A stretch of 54,739 nt of DNA. It comes from Smittium mucronatum (lineage: Eukaryota > Kickxellomycota > Harpellomycetes > Harpellales > Legeriomycetaceae). The position numbers and the translations under genes are program-made. The stretch covers positions 1 through 54,739 of the forward strand of contig LSSL01000544.1 in assembly GCA_001953115.1 (NCBI GenBank), in the 5' to 3' direction. This document shows, piece after piece, positions 24,401 to 37,084 of the stretch. Numbering within the stretch: the stretch's first letter is position 1; every line of letters starts with the position of its first letter. The notes under the pieces were generated by a model. That model ran no database searches. It was not told where the DNA came from and was given only the letters and a program-made list of their open reading frames with translations.

Positions 24401-26420
24401 ATTTATTTCATTTGGATATAAAAGATTCTAATAAAATATATTGGATAATTTATATTAGAAAGTCATAAATTATCTGAAAGTTCAAAAATTCAAAAAAAAA
24501 AAACTTTAATAATCTGAGATTTTTATACATCAGAATTTAACTATGGATCTCAAATTTCTTTCTATTAATTTAATTTATTGTTAATTTATTAATTCATGAA
24601 AATATTATATAATTTGCAGAGGTACAATAGCTATCAAGATTATATCAAATTTTCATGGGTTTATCTTCAATATAAATACATTAAGAGATTCCTTGTTTGT
24701 TTTTAAACTTTTCATTTCATATTTTAAAATAGATAAATTTGGAAATAGGCTCATATATAGGAAATAACACAAATTTTTTTTAAAAAAATTGTAATATAAT
24801 TAATATCAAAGGAATTTATTTTTTTTAATTTGATGATTTTTCCATTCTGGATGGGTCATTTCTATACCCCCTATAACAAATTTCTTGTAGAGAATTTAGA
24901 GGAAATCCATTAAAAAAAGGAAAGGTTTATTTCTTATTTTTAATATAAAAATTGAGAAATTTTAGAAGTATTGGATAGAAATTTTAGAAAAAATTTTTAC
25001 AAATTCACAAATTATGATTTTCATTATTATTGATATATATGGCTCTTGTAAAAATTCTCTATGAGGAAAAAAGGAACTCATGCAAAAAAATTATTACAAA
25101 ATAATAAAAATAGTGGAGTTTTAGAAATACTTAAATGCAGTATTTTATTAAAATTGGTTTAAAAAAAATTTTAAACAGTTTTTCGGTAGAAAAATAATAT
25201 AATTTGTTAATTTTTTTGTAAAAATATATCTATCAGTTGAAATAAAATAAGATAAACTCTGCAACTTTGGTGCTATATAATTTTCTTTTAACGTGTAACT
25301 AATTAAAAAAAATAACACAGATGTTTTTTTAATCTGTACCGGAATGCTAAAAAAATAAAATAAACTCAAAATATACGAGAAAATAAATATTTGACTGGAT
25401 TTTAATATATATTGACAGTATAATACTTACAAGTTCGCATTTCAAAAATATTAAGGTAATATATAAATTTAAAAAAAAATATTAATTCCAACTTTAAAAA
25501 AATCATCTTATTTGCTTTTCTGATATTTATGTAAATTAATTAGTTGCCAGAGCGATAAGCGGGTTTATTTCAACAATAATTCTTTTTTAAACATAGAAAT
25601 CATTTTGTTAAAAAAATATTTCAATATATATTATTGAAAACAATTTTGTTTTTCTAGATAAAAAGATATATATGTGGAATTTTTTGAGATCTATGAAATA
25701 ATTATTGGAAAGCTTAGTGATCTGAAATTGGAATAAATTAACTCGGTATGAAAATTTAATTTGATTTAATTACCATTACATTAATGATTATAAACTACAA
25801 ATCTAAAACCGACAATTGAAAGAATTGATCATTAAAATTAAAATTCATAACTCGTAAAGAGATTGTGAGAAGATATACTTCACAAAGATTAGAAAGAATT
25901 TAAGTAAAATACAAAGAATCAATCCTGTATTACGGCGTAATTTATTTAAAGACAACAAGGGCTATTTGAATAAAAAAATGAAAAGAATTCAATGAGGCCA
26001 TTGTTATTATCTTATAATCAAATTGGAATGGAAATTAAACACATGTTGAATTTATATAGATATTATAAAATATATAAATGTGAAGCCAAAAAAAAAAAGA
26101 ATAAAATACTAATAATTAGTAAAATCAAATGGAGGGCACTGAGAATTTAAAGAAAAATTCTGAGCGTCAATTACTATTAAATACGTTCAGTATTTCTCAG
26201 ATTTTGTTAAAGTAATAATGGTTTACTCAGAATTTTTAATATTTTCAATACTAATATAATTTCTAGTTTTACTTTTTTTCAAAAATAAAATCAAAAATCA
26301 AAAACAAAAAAAAACACATAAATTAATTAATTAAATAAAAATAACAGTAAAAATAGCATAAAATTTATAAAAAAAATCACTAACTTTACCAAAAAATAAA
26401 TATTCAAGATACTTCAAATT
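21420..26420. other. Gene-free AT-rich stretch
   Basis: No supported gene over 5 kb. One short coding-like stretch lies at about 23260-23382 (+), with VERALQLIRKPKNAYKLT followed by a stop. It is about 40 codons, matches no family I know, and may be a transposon crumb or chance. The rest is homopolymer-rich A/T. Confidence 0.55.
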
Positions 26421-26424
26421 TTTT

Positions 26425-26512
26425 TGAGCCCAGTTCAGACAGGGACGTGCAGAGGAAATCCTTTGAAACCATAACATTCAAGAGAAAAGATATTCTTGAA
26501 CCAGGAACCCAT
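26425..26512 (-). repeat. Possible SINE-like relic, copy 2 (weak)
   Basis: An isolated GC-richer block. On the minus strand it contains GATGGGTTCCTGGTTCAAG, a B-box-like core, and ends near TTTCAAAGGA. Only the B-box region resembles the other copies, so assignment to the family is uncertain. Confidence 0.25.
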
Positions 26513-26520
26513 CTACATAT

Positions 26521-28215
26521 ATATATATAAGTTGATTAAACCCTAATCGAATGAATATCTTTATATCGGTAAATATTTATTTGTGAAAATTAAATGATTT
26601 AATTGACTAGGAACTTATTTGTCAAAAAAAACATATGATGTTTAATAAAAATGAATTTTCTATAATAAAACCTACTTAGTTAATGCTTAAACTTTTATTT
26701 CAAATTTTATTTTTCTATCAACATATATCAAAATTATCAAAGTGCGTGTATAAACTTAGAGTAAAAAAAATTGTGTGGTTTTATGTATTCTCAGTCGTTT
26801 TAAACCTTCATGAAAAAATAACCAAAACGCTTAATTTTTTATAAAGTAGTGAACCCAATACGGTTATTTTATTTCTTTTAAATATCTATATATAGTTAAG
26901 AAATTGAGAAACTATTTTTTGAAGTATAAATCCTAAAAATATCAATTCGAATACTTTTTTTTATTTTTCACAGCCTAATGATGGGAATCAATTATAATTA
27001 CATTCTCAATCTATTAAAAGTCGCCAGGAAGTTTTTTAATATTAACACTTATTGCTTCTGTATTTTGTTTAAAAATACTTTTCAATATGCTATTTTAGTC
27101 TAGTTACATTTAAAGAAAGGAATAATTAAGTCTAAATGGGTTGAATATTAAAGTTAAGCACCAACGAACAAAATCTCCTGAATATACCTAGTGAAAAAGT
27201 CAAAATATTTTTATCAAGTATGGATAAAGCCACTGAATTCGTTTTAAAATTTTATTCTATATTTCAATATAATAAATATATTTTGTTAAGCTTTATTTTA
27301 TCACAATAAGAAAGATAATTTAAAATAAGCTGAAATTATTAACTAAGTAGGTTTTATTATATTTTATTCATTTTTATTAAAAAAAACATTTTTTTATTTG
27401 AAAAATACGTTCTATTTCAATTAAATTATTTAATTTATACAAACTATATTTTTTGATTTAAATAGATTCATTTAATTTATGCGAATCATCTTTATATATA
27501 TATCTTTTTATCTCGCAAATTCAATTATTTTTAATAATTAATAAAAAAAAAAAATTTTAATAAAATTATTTCAATTTTTAAAAAAGTATTATTATTGAAA
27601 TAAACCCACTTATCATACTGTTAACTTAACATTTGAATTTCTTATCTTTTCATTGTTCTTAATTTTTTACAAGTTTAAACAGATTTAAGTTTCTGTCATT
27701 TATGTTTCTATTGCTTTATTGAGATAAAAAATGAGACAAAATTCAATTTTTGTTTGGAAAAAAATAAAAAGGATTTTTTTGATTAAAAAAATAATATAAA
27801 TAAAATAATTTTTTCAAATATTCTGCGTATATTTTTTTCCTTCTCAAAGATTATCACCATTATAATAGATTAAAAATGAATATTAGGTGATTATAATAAT
27901 AAATAGACCAAATTTATGTCTTTTTGTTATATAGACGTAAATCATCGATTTAATTTTCAAACTATTAATAAAGATGATCTTTTATTCTAATATTTGGTTA
28001 AAAAATACCTGAAATATGTTAATTAATGAAAGAAATTTTTTTACTTTTTTGGATTGTGATTTTTTATGGTCAATATTTTCCGTATAAAAATCGTTTATAG
28101 GAAAAATATTTTTTCTTAAAATTCGACTCGATTTGTTTAAAATTATATATTTTTATGCTGATTTGCTTAGTTTCAATTAAATAATATTAGTTTTATACCA
28201 ATTAATTTTCTTTTT
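26521..28215. other. Gene-free AT-rich stretch
   Basis: Nothing supportable seen. A short (AT)n run precedes it at 26515-26530. Confidence 0.6.
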
Positions 28216-28217
28216 TT

Positions 28218-28280
28218 TCCTTGAACCAATGCTCAGTGGGTACTGAGCCACTAGAGCTACAGATGGGACTGTGATGAAAT
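28218..28280 (-). repeat. tRNA-derived SINE-like relic, copy 3
   Basis: On the minus strand it runs from TTTCATCACAGTCCCATC through TAGCTCTAGTGG (A-box-like) to CACTGAGCATTGGTTCAAGG (B-box core), followed at once by an A-rich tail. It aligns over about 61 bases with 42797-42856 on the plus strand at about 82% identity by hand count. Two dispersed copies with pol III-type boxes and an A-rich tail are what a SINE would leave. Confidence 0.65.
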
Positions 28281-28284
28281 TTTA

Positions 28285-30730
28285 TTAATTAGTTTATTTC
28301 TTTTATTGTATTTTATATTACTTTTTACTAGTATTTGAATATTATAAATAAATATCCTTTAAAAAAAAATTATACCAATTAATTCAATAAAACGCTATTA
28401 TATTAATTTCATTACCATTTTACAAAAATTTTGTAATTTCACTGGTTTCTAATGATTTAAATGGTTTTTTTAAAACTTGAAATCAAAAAAAAATTAACCT
28501 AAAAAAATCTGCAGCAATTTTAAGATCCAAAAAACTCGGTTATTTCTAATATAGTTATTAAAACAAGTCGATTATACTAAAAATAGATGATAAAAGAACT
28601 CTATATGAATCAAATTCTTTGTAAACAGCGATTATAAAGGAATTACCCGAGATCGCAAAGAAGATTTTTTCATGAATGAGTTTACAAGAAGAAAAAAAGG
28701 GGTTTGTTTAATGATACAAAATGACATAACCAAAATCATCCTGAATTATTATCCTGGATGATTATTTAATAAAGAATCACATTTACTGACACTATGAAAA
28801 TGAATTTCTTAATCCTTTCTTTGAAATAATTTAGTTATTAGCATTTTTTTTGCTTTTAAATAATTTTTAAAACGTATTTTTTTTAATAAAGTGATAATAA
28901 AAATATATAATCAATAGAAATATTTGAATCATAAATTTTGATTCTTTCAAGATAGTTATTTGATAAAAAAATATTTAAATCAGAATGTTAATCGAAAAAT
29001 TTTAATCATAAATTAAACAGAATTAGTCAAACTAATACATAGAAGAGTTTAAATATTAAAAATTAGTTTTATAAACAAATTATAATAAAAAAACTTTTTT
29101 TTTCAAAAAATGGACTCGCAAAAGTACATCATATAAGTTATCAAAATCTCTATAAATCTAAACATAAAATATTAAGGGGTTGGGGGTATAATTAGAACTA
29201 AAATAACTTTTATCTCTGTAAAGCGGGATGTTTCTCAGATTAATAGTATTTTTGCCTTATTTGGATTCCATATATTTATTAATAGATTTTAAATTTAAAA
29301 TTTTCAGGAATTCTTTGATAAATTTATTTTTGGAAATGAACCAAAAGTCTGAAAAAATGAATTCATATAAATAAAACGTTTAATAATGTTAATTTTTTAA
29401 TTTATATATAAATTATAAAAGGATCAAAAAACTACGTGTAATGAAAATTTTATCAGCGATTTAACCACCTAAATAATATCGCTATTTTTTTCATTGAAAG
29501 TTTTATTTGCTTAAAAGTTAATATTAAATTATTTTTTTCTGTCATATTTTATGATAATGTTAGTATGAAATTAAATTATACCACCAATTAGATATTATAA
29601 AGATTAAAATGAAAAATAAACACTAAAGAATATAAATGTTTGATGCGAATACATATGGATATAAAAAAATGGCATATATGATTTTTATTTTTATATTTTT
29701 TTTTCTAAATATTTATATGGTAATCTGTATTAGGTAAGTTAAAATATTACATCGCTTAAGTGATAACTGTTTAATATGTGCAACCCGTTTAAATTTTGAT
29801 AATTCAATTAAAAAATTTGAGAATCGATATTTTGTCTGTAAATTTAAAAAAATTGATTTGGGTAAAAATTATCAAATGTGAAGATTGTTGGATTCTATTT
29901 ATAAATATGATTCGATTTTTTTAATTACTAGCCAAAAATTTAGATTATTGATTTGGATTATTTTTTTTGAGCTTTGAAATGCATATAATCAAAATTTCGG
30001 GATTTATTTGGCATTAAATTATAAAAACAGGGTTTACGTGCAATTTTTTTAAATTTTTAAATCTTTCAATTAATCACGATCATCATTATTTTGTACAAAA
30101 AGATTCAAACCTTTAAGTGTATGTATGTATCATAAGATAGTATCTAATTTTGTTCAATTGTTCTTGATTTATTTTAGAATATTTTACTAGTAGAACTTAT
30201 AGATAATGTAAGGAAGTTTTTAGAATTGAAGCTTAAATAACATGACATAACCAATATATAATTATATATATAAAGTGATTATTTTTTACGTTTTATAAAT
30301 TTTAAAGTATACTAACTATTCAAAAAATGTATAATAGACTCTAAAGAAAGCTAAAGAAATTAACTAAAGAAATCATGGATATTGCTCTGTCAATTCTTTG
30401 TCTCCTTTTTTAATACATTACATGAGGATATATTTGCGATGGAGATCCTCAAGCAGCTAATTTTTTTGAAAATTTTACTTTGAAAGAGTGATTTACCCCC
30501 TTTATATTGTTACTCCAAATTTAATTGAGACATTATATATACAATAGCATCAATATTTTCTACCAAATCAGATAGCTTTTTTTCAAAAATTGAAGTTTCT
30601 GTTTCAAAAAAATTATTTGATGAAACTAATTTTTTTTGGCTATCTGGTTTTTTGTATCGTAATTACCGTTTTTTGAAAACTTGTGGGTATTATTTATAAC
30701 AATATCGATTTCTTCAATGAATATATTGCA
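28285..30730. other. Gene-free AT-rich stretch
   Basis: No gene or repeat family recognised. GC is very low throughout. Confidence 0.6.
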
Positions 30731-30733
30731 TTA

Positions 30734-32156
30734 TTAAATCGAATTAATCTTATCCATATTTAAAAATTGCTTTAATTGGACACTATCGATTCTTTCTTCG
30801 ATGTTATAGTTTTCCAGAATGCTTTTTAATATATTGGAAACGTCGGATACCCATTTTTTTTCACTGGGATTATTTTTCATATTAATACTGATGTATTTAT
30901 TTCCTGTTTCTTCTTTGAATTTTGTAATTATTTCTACTTTTGAAAAACAGTTGGGTATTTTGTTAAACGTAATATCGTTACAGTACTGCAGGGATATTTG
31001 CGAAACATCCAATATGTGTGATAGGCTACCAAATAAGACTCTAGCCGCTCATATAGTCATTTTTTTATATTCTTCTTGAAAGATATCTTTTTTTTTTAGG
31101 CAAATCATAAAATACTATAATTTTTTTAAAGTCCCATATGATCCTCATATCCATGGGCTGCTTCCAGAAGGTTAAATTTGGAGGAAAGAGAATAACTCCA
31201 ATTCCAACATCTTCAAAAGCCGAAGCATTCCCTGGAGCATTATCAAGTAAAATTAGAACTTTTTTCCAGCAAATCCCTTCAAAAACGATTTAAATACATT
31301 CGAAATCAATATTTAAATATAATGGTATCAATACTAGCATTTTTTCTGTTTAAAATAGGGTATGGTGAATTTTTTTACCCTGATGGATGCCAGATTTTTA
31401 ATTCTCCAGATCATATATATAGGTATTTTTATTTCCCCAGTGTAATTTCTAAAAAGCATTAAAGTTACTCTGTCTTTCTTTTTTTTTTTCTCGTACAGTT
31501 TTAATATCTTCTGAGGGGTGCAAAACATATTCATTGGAAATAAGCGAAAGAAAGTCCTGTTTCATCTATGTCAAAAAAATTATGGATTATATTCACCAAT
31601 AATAGACCGCATGTTTTCTAGTTTAGACACAATTTCAGAATCTTTTTTTTTATTTCACCTTCTCCTCAAACAAATATACAATTTTAATGTAATTCCTTTT
31701 GCAAAAACTGTAATACCGCCCATTAAATGAATTTAAATCGATAATATTTAATTATCTATATACTTGATGTACTTTTTGTATTACTATAGATGGGAGAAGG
31801 ATTATTTTAGCCATTTTACCAAACTCAATCCATTCAAATAGAATGTCTTTATTTTCGACAATTTCGGCGCTGAAACCCTAAATATATTATTTTTCTCTTA
31901 TGACTTTTTTTTTTATCTTTCCAATATTTTTTCAGCATTTTAAACTTTTTTTTCTGACAAAAATTTCGAATATTCCGAATTTTCCACCGAGGTACCTCTT
32001 TGAAATTTTTGGGTTAGATTTCACAACACTTATTATTTCCATTATTTTAATTTCAGAAAATCTAACCCCTATATCTCTTTTTTTTAAAATGTTGAAATAA
32101 TTATATGTATCATTTTTTCGGATTTTAGTTAAATTACATGTTAAAAATTCAATCAA
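30734..32156 (-). pseudogene. Tigger/pogo-type (CENP-B-like, DDE_1) transposase relic
   Basis: Five collinear blocks on the minus strand match the pogo/Tigger transposase order. An N-terminal HTH lies at 32156-31932, with EIISVVKSNPKISKRYLGGK. The first catalytic Asp is in FFDIDETGLSFAYF (about 31576-31535). Next is KDRVTLMLFRNYTGEIKIP (31534-31334), matching the usual KxRVTxLLCxNATGxEKLP. LILLDNAPGNASAFED, with the second Asp, and VILFPPNLTFWKQPMD, with the third Asp, lie at about 31265-31140. The C-terminal region ends in TFNKIPNCFSKVEI (31012-30734), matching the usual TIxNCFxKAG. All three catalytic Asp codons survive, but stops and frameshifts separate the blocks, so no protein can be made. 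Terminal repeats were not identified. Confidence 0.8.
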
Positions 32157-32159
32157 AAT

Positions 32160-33265
32160 TTACTTAATAAAATTTAGATAGTATGTAAAAGATATTTTCC
32201 CCATACTTTAATATCTTTATTTGTTTTAATTTGGATAGTAAAATAATATAAGAGGGCCTAAAAAAGTTAATATTTGGTTTTTGAAAATTCAATTCAAGAA
32301 TTTTTTCAAAAAAGAATGCTTAAATTTTTTGAATTATTTTTGTTATTACTCATACCAGTTTGTAATATTTTTTTTTTATTGATTATTTACTTATTCTATT
32401 TTATAAAAATATTTTTAATTAATGCAATCAGTTTCGGCTCCGATAATGTTATTCTTCTTCGTAAGATGTAAATTTCTTTAGAGTTTATCCCCACAAAAAA
32501 TATACAAGACTGCGTGTATTCAAATATATATAAAATTTTAAATAGAAAAAATATATGAAATTATGTAGCTAAGAATGTGTAATTTAAAATATCCCCGCAT
32601 TTATCTAACTGCGTAATTATAATGCACACATGAATTTATTTTAGTTTGCAAAAATAAAAGCTAAATTTTCCCCAATCTCATAAAACCTTTTTTAAATTAA
32701 AAAGGATTTTATTGTTTATTGGCCAATTATTAGAAACCCAAATAAATTAAAAAAAGGTTTTATTATTACCTATAAGTGCGCAAAAGCTCCTAAGTGCTCA
32801 CTTTGAATTTGGATTCAAAATGCGCACTTAAGCAGGGTGATACTGTAATAAAAAATTAGAACCAAAATTTTTTTTAAAAAAAAATAGGAAAATAATTATA
32901 TATTAAATATACTGCTTTGAGTTATTCTAATATTATAGCAAAAACTAGGAGAGAAACAAATTATGAATTATTTTACAGTTTAAATTTTTTATATTAGCTA
33001 CATATCATGGATTTTTAGAAATATTTCCCTTTGAAGCATAAAATAATTAAGCCCAATAGAGTGATGATTATTTTCAAAATACATAAAATATTTGATGTTC
33101 TAACATCAAATGTTGAAGATATTAAAAAAGTTAATAAAAATCAAATAAATTTTTTTAGAATTCATTATGAGATGAGTCATTTACTAACTATCAAAAAAAC
33201 TGTAGTTAGATAAGAATTTTTGGGGACTGGAAGGCTAAAAAAAGATTTTTTTTATTATATTTAGT
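32160..33265. other. AT-rich stretch with one imperfect palindrome
   Basis: No supported gene. At 32792-32830 an imperfect inverted repeat (AAGTGC...TTTGAA / TTCAAA...GCACTT) could form a hairpin of about 15 bp, with a third AAGTGCGCA-like copy at 32774. It may be the remnant of a small inverted-repeat element. Confidence 0.45.
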
Positions 33266-33267
33266 TA

Positions 33268-33490
33268 TATAAATATTCACTAGGGGATTATAAATATTAA
33301 AACTAAAATGTAAAATTAGTAATTTTTTAAATCTTTAAATAAATCTTTAAAATTTTTATCTAAATGAAAGACTTTATAAATATTCACTAGGGGATTATAA
33401 ATATTAAAACTAAAATGTAAAATTAGTAATTTTTTAAATCTTTAAATAAATCTTTAAAATTTTTATCAAAATGAAAGACTTTATAAATAT
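33268..33490. repeat. 107-bp tandem repeat, about 2.1 copies
   Basis: TATAAATATTCACTAGGGG recurs with a period of 107 bp (33268 and 33375), and a partial third unit follows at about 33466-33488. The second large duplicate after the gap starts inside this array with only one full unit. Confidence 0.9.
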
Positions 33491-34754
33491 TATTCATAAT
33501 ATTTCATTGGACATTAACATAATAATCTTGCTCAATATTATACCAGACAATTTTAAAGATTTTTTAGATTAATGTAATATTTTTTTGATTATTTTTGATA
33601 GTAAAAAAACTGAAATAAATTTTTATATCGTTATAGGAATTTATTTATTACGCAGAAAACAGGGAATAAAAAGAAATATTAGGTGTTTACTTTAAAATAT
33701 ACATAATGCTTAATAATTATATTTTTAGCAATAAAGTATTTATGATCATAGTTAAGATGGTTTATATACTCTTAAAATAATTAAAAATGCTATTCCTCAT
33801 ATCATGTAAATTATTTCGGATTTCCAATTTTAACTATAGAAATCCTTACTCATTCTTTATTATCCTTTAAAAAAGCTGAGCTGTAAATGCTTTTTATAAG
33901 AAATATTACCCTTATTCATATACGTTTTATCACCCATTTTTTCATTATTTAATGCGTATTTATTATAATGAATTTTTTATTCAAATTCTAGTAACCACTC
34001 TATGTAAAATGTTAAATCTTGGCTAAATTTTTCAATAAAATCAGTTTCTAAATTGCCTTATAACAAATTTATTTATTTATTTATATTTTTCATTTATTAA
34101 AATTAATCTGAAAACACAAAAAAATAGCACAAAAAATATTGGCACCCAAAATAACTTCTAAATTAAATAGAATTCGTCAATTTTTTATAAAAATTAACTC
34201 TTAATAGAAGTATTCAGATACACACATTTTATATATATGGAAAAACTATCGATTCAAATAATTCAAAAAAATCAATGAAAGAGAATATAGATTTTGACCA
34301 ACAATTTGTGATATTTTTATATTCTATGTATAAATTTTATACTTAAAACTGATTTTTTTTGTTAGAATTTATCATCTCTACAATCAAGCTTTTAATTGTA
34401 CTTTTTTTATCGATATATTTATAAAAATGGGATGCATTAAATTTATTAAAAAAATTCTACATTTTTAACTAAGGGTTTATTCAAGGACTATTATGAAAAA
34501 AACATTATGCATTTTTTTAATTTTTAAAGCAACTTAAAAAAGAACTGGGGTTTTAAATACATTTTTATAAATATAAAAGAGAGAACATCTCTACGTTTTT
34601 TTTATAAAAGTGAAAACAAAAATTCTTATTTATTTCCATATGTTATACTCCAATCTTTTAATATTTGCGTAAGAACATCCCTCTTAATAGTCATACTGAT
34701 ACAGATATTCGCCAATAAACTTATATTCAACATTAAAATATGGAGGGGGGGGGG
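33362..34754 (+). repeat. 1.39-kb direct duplication, left copy
   Basis: This block repeats at 34803-36194 with a handful of substitutions and one small indel. It has no gene content and ends in a run of 10 G immediately before the N gap. Confidence 0.95.
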
Positions 34755-34802
34755 NNNNNNNNNNNNNNNNNNNNNNNNNNNNNNNNNNNNNNNNNNNNNN
34801 NN
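34755..34802. other. Assembly gap (48 N)
   Basis: Forty-eight N placed exactly between two near-identical copies and directly after a poly-G run. The true sequence and distance are unknown. Confidence 0.99.
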
Positions 34803-36194
34803 AAATGAAAGACTTTATAAATATTCACTAGGGGATTATAAATATTAAAACTAAAATGTAAAATTAGTAATTTTTTAAATCTTTAAATAAATCTTTAAAA
34901 TTTTTATCAAAATGAAAGACTTTATAAATATTATTCATAATATTTCATTGGACATTAACATAATAATCTTGCTCAATATTATACCAGACAATTTTAAAGA
35001 TTTTTTAGATTAATGTAATATTTTTTTGATTATTTTTGATAGTAAAAAAACTGAAATAAATTTTTATATCGTTATAGGAATTTATTTATTACGCAGAAAA
35101 CAGGGAATAAAAAGAAATATTAGGTGTTTACTTTAAAATATACATAATGCTTAATAATTATATTTTTAGCAATAAAGTATTTATGATCATAGTTAAGATG
35201 GTTTATATACTCTTAAAATAATTAAAAATGCTATTCCTCATATCATGTAAATTATTTCGGATTTCCAATTTTAACTATAGAAATCCTTACTCTTTCTTTA
35301 TTACCCTTTAAAAAAGCTGAGCTGTAAATGCTTTTTATAAGAAATATTACCCTTATTCATATACGTTTTATCACCCATTTTTTCATTATTTAATGCGTAT
35401 TTATTATAATGAAATTTTTATTCAAATTCTAGTAACCACTCTATGTAAAATGTTAAATATTGGCTAAATTTTTCAATAAAATCAGTTTCTAAATTGCCTT
35501 ATAACAAATTTATTTATTTATTTATATTTTTCATTTATTAAAATTAATCTGAAAACACAAAAAAATAGCACAAAAAATATTGGCACCCAAAATAACTTCT
35601 AAATTAAATAGAATTCGTCAATTTTTTATAAAAATTAACTCTTAATAGAAGTATTCAGATACACACATTTTATATATATGGAAAAACTATCGATTCAAAT
35701 AATTCAAAAAAATCAATGAAAGAGAATATAGATTTTGACCAACAATTTGTGATATTTTTATATTCTATGTATAAATTTTATACTTAAAACTGATTTTTTT
35801 TGTTAGAATTTATCATCTCTACAATCAAGCTTTTAATTGTACTTTTTTTATCGATATATTTATAAAAATGGGATGCATTAAATTTATTAAAAAAATTCTA
35901 CATTTTTAACTAAGGGTTTATTCAAGGACTATTATGAAAAAAACATTATGCATTTTTTTAATTTTTAAAGCAACTTATGAAAGAACTGGGGTTTTAAATA
36001 CATTTTTATAAATTAAAAGAGAGAACATCTCTACGTTTTTTTTATAAAAGTGAAAACAAAAATTCTTATTTATTTCCATATGTTATACTCCAATATTTTA
36101 ATATTTGCGTAAGAACATCCCTCTTAATAGTCATACTGATACAGATATTCGCCAATAAACTTATATTCAACATTAAAATATGGAGGGGGGGGGG
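34803..36194 (+). repeat. 1.39-kb direct duplication, right copy
   Basis: Second copy of 33362-34754, ending in the same run of 10 G and continuing into unique sequence at 36195. Differences include ATTCTTTATTATCC against TTTCTTTATTACCC and AACTTAAAAAAG against AACTTATGAAAG. Confidence 0.95.
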
Positions 36195-36463
36195 AGCAGC
36201 ACATCAACATTGATGCTTATTGCGCCCCACAGAGTTGATTATTGATAGAGGTGCTTTTTTTAAGATCCGATTATACATTTTTCACTAGCTTCTAACTTTA
36301 ACGAAAACACAAAGTGTTTTTGCATCCCAAAAAGTAGTAAAAAAATACCTAACCTTTCTAGATTCTTGAAAAATGAGTTCTTCTAATTTAACTCTAATTA
36401 AGGCACTAAAAAATCAATAGCAGGCTCTCCAGATACATTGAAAAATTAATCTAAATCAAAACC

Positions 36464-36649
36464 ATGGAAATTAACTTTATTAGAGATGGGTTAAGAAGCA
36501 CCATTATCCATACCTTAGGTCACTTCTCGCTGGGAAACGATCTATGGGGCAAGCAAATAAGATTAATCTCTGGAATAAACCAAATAATTACTGCGTATAA
36601 TCATTTCAATAGCACTATTAAGGTATTTCTAAAAAAAATTAAAATATAA
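36464..36649 (+). CDS. Hypothetical short ORF or 5' exon in a GC-richer island
   Basis: 61 codons with a good fungal start context (AAACCATGG). The composition is more balanced than neighbouring random frames (Gly, His, Trp, Asp, Gln), for example GLRSTIIHTLGHFSLGNDLW. Toward the end the frame becomes Lys/Ile-rich. It could splice at AAG|GTATTT near 36622, leaving a 53-codon exon. I recognise no family. It could be the first exon of an unresolved gene, a relic or chance. The GC-elevated island at 36195-37080 supports some past coding content. Confidence 0.3.
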   Translation: MEINFIRDGLRSTIIHTLGHFSLGNDLWGKQIRLISGINQIITAYNHFNSTIKVFLKKIKI

Positions 36650-36817
36650 AAACTAAACTAATGAAAAAATTATACTGAGGTATAATTATCATATAAAAAT
36701 GGATTAAGAAACTGGAACATACATAACAGTAAAAAAATAGACAACCAGGGACATTTAAAACACAACAGAAAAATATAAAATAAAGCATAATTAAAACAAA
36801 AGAAACAGCTAACTATC

Positions 36818-36958
36818 TTAAACTCCTAAAGGTGAAGATTTTAAATTCTTTTCGAGTCTTCTAATACTTTTAGGCGACATCAAGGGAATAATTACACCTA
36901 GGGATAAAATTTGCGCAATATCTCTTTTATTGTTGAAATCTGGCAATATGTGATTAAT
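36818..36958 (-). CDS. Hypothetical coding-like 3' exon
   Basis: Open on the minus strand from 36958 to a TAA at 36820-36818, about 46 codons with no ATG at the start. It has protein-like composition (RDIAQILSLGVIIPLMSPKS, IRRLEKNLKSSPLGV) and a plausible acceptor (GCCAG, ending at 36940). A second coding-like patch lies upstream on the same strand at about 37080-37020 (KPQGNFKNLDG followed by GTACAG). Together they could be the last two exons of a gene or relic. No family recognised. Confidence 0.3.
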   Translation of the reverse strand: MNHILPDFNNKRDIAQILSLGVIIPLMSPKSIRRLEKNLKSSPLGV

Positions 36959-37084
36959 TTAATCAAAAAGTATATTTAATATCATTAAAGAGTAAAAAAA
37001 GTTCTTTATATATAAAATTGAATTAATTATAAATATTTCGGAGTTTTCCCTGTACTCCATCTAGGTTTTTGAAATTTCCTTGGG

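Noticed and set aside
31518..31730. Plus-strand frame antisense to the Tigger relic
   Set aside because: Shadow of the minus-strand transposase. The minus strand carries the DIDETGL motif in the same bases.
32274..32471. Hydrophobic 65-codon plus-strand frame resembling a membrane protein
   Set aside because: Phe/Leu/Ile-rich frames are produced routinely by T-rich DNA here. No conserved motif, and length is within chance.
33362..36194. Long terminal repeats of a retrotransposon
   Set aside because: The two direct copies are separated only by an N gap, with no gag/pol sequence and no LTR-type TG...CA ends. A misassembled haplotype overlap fits better.
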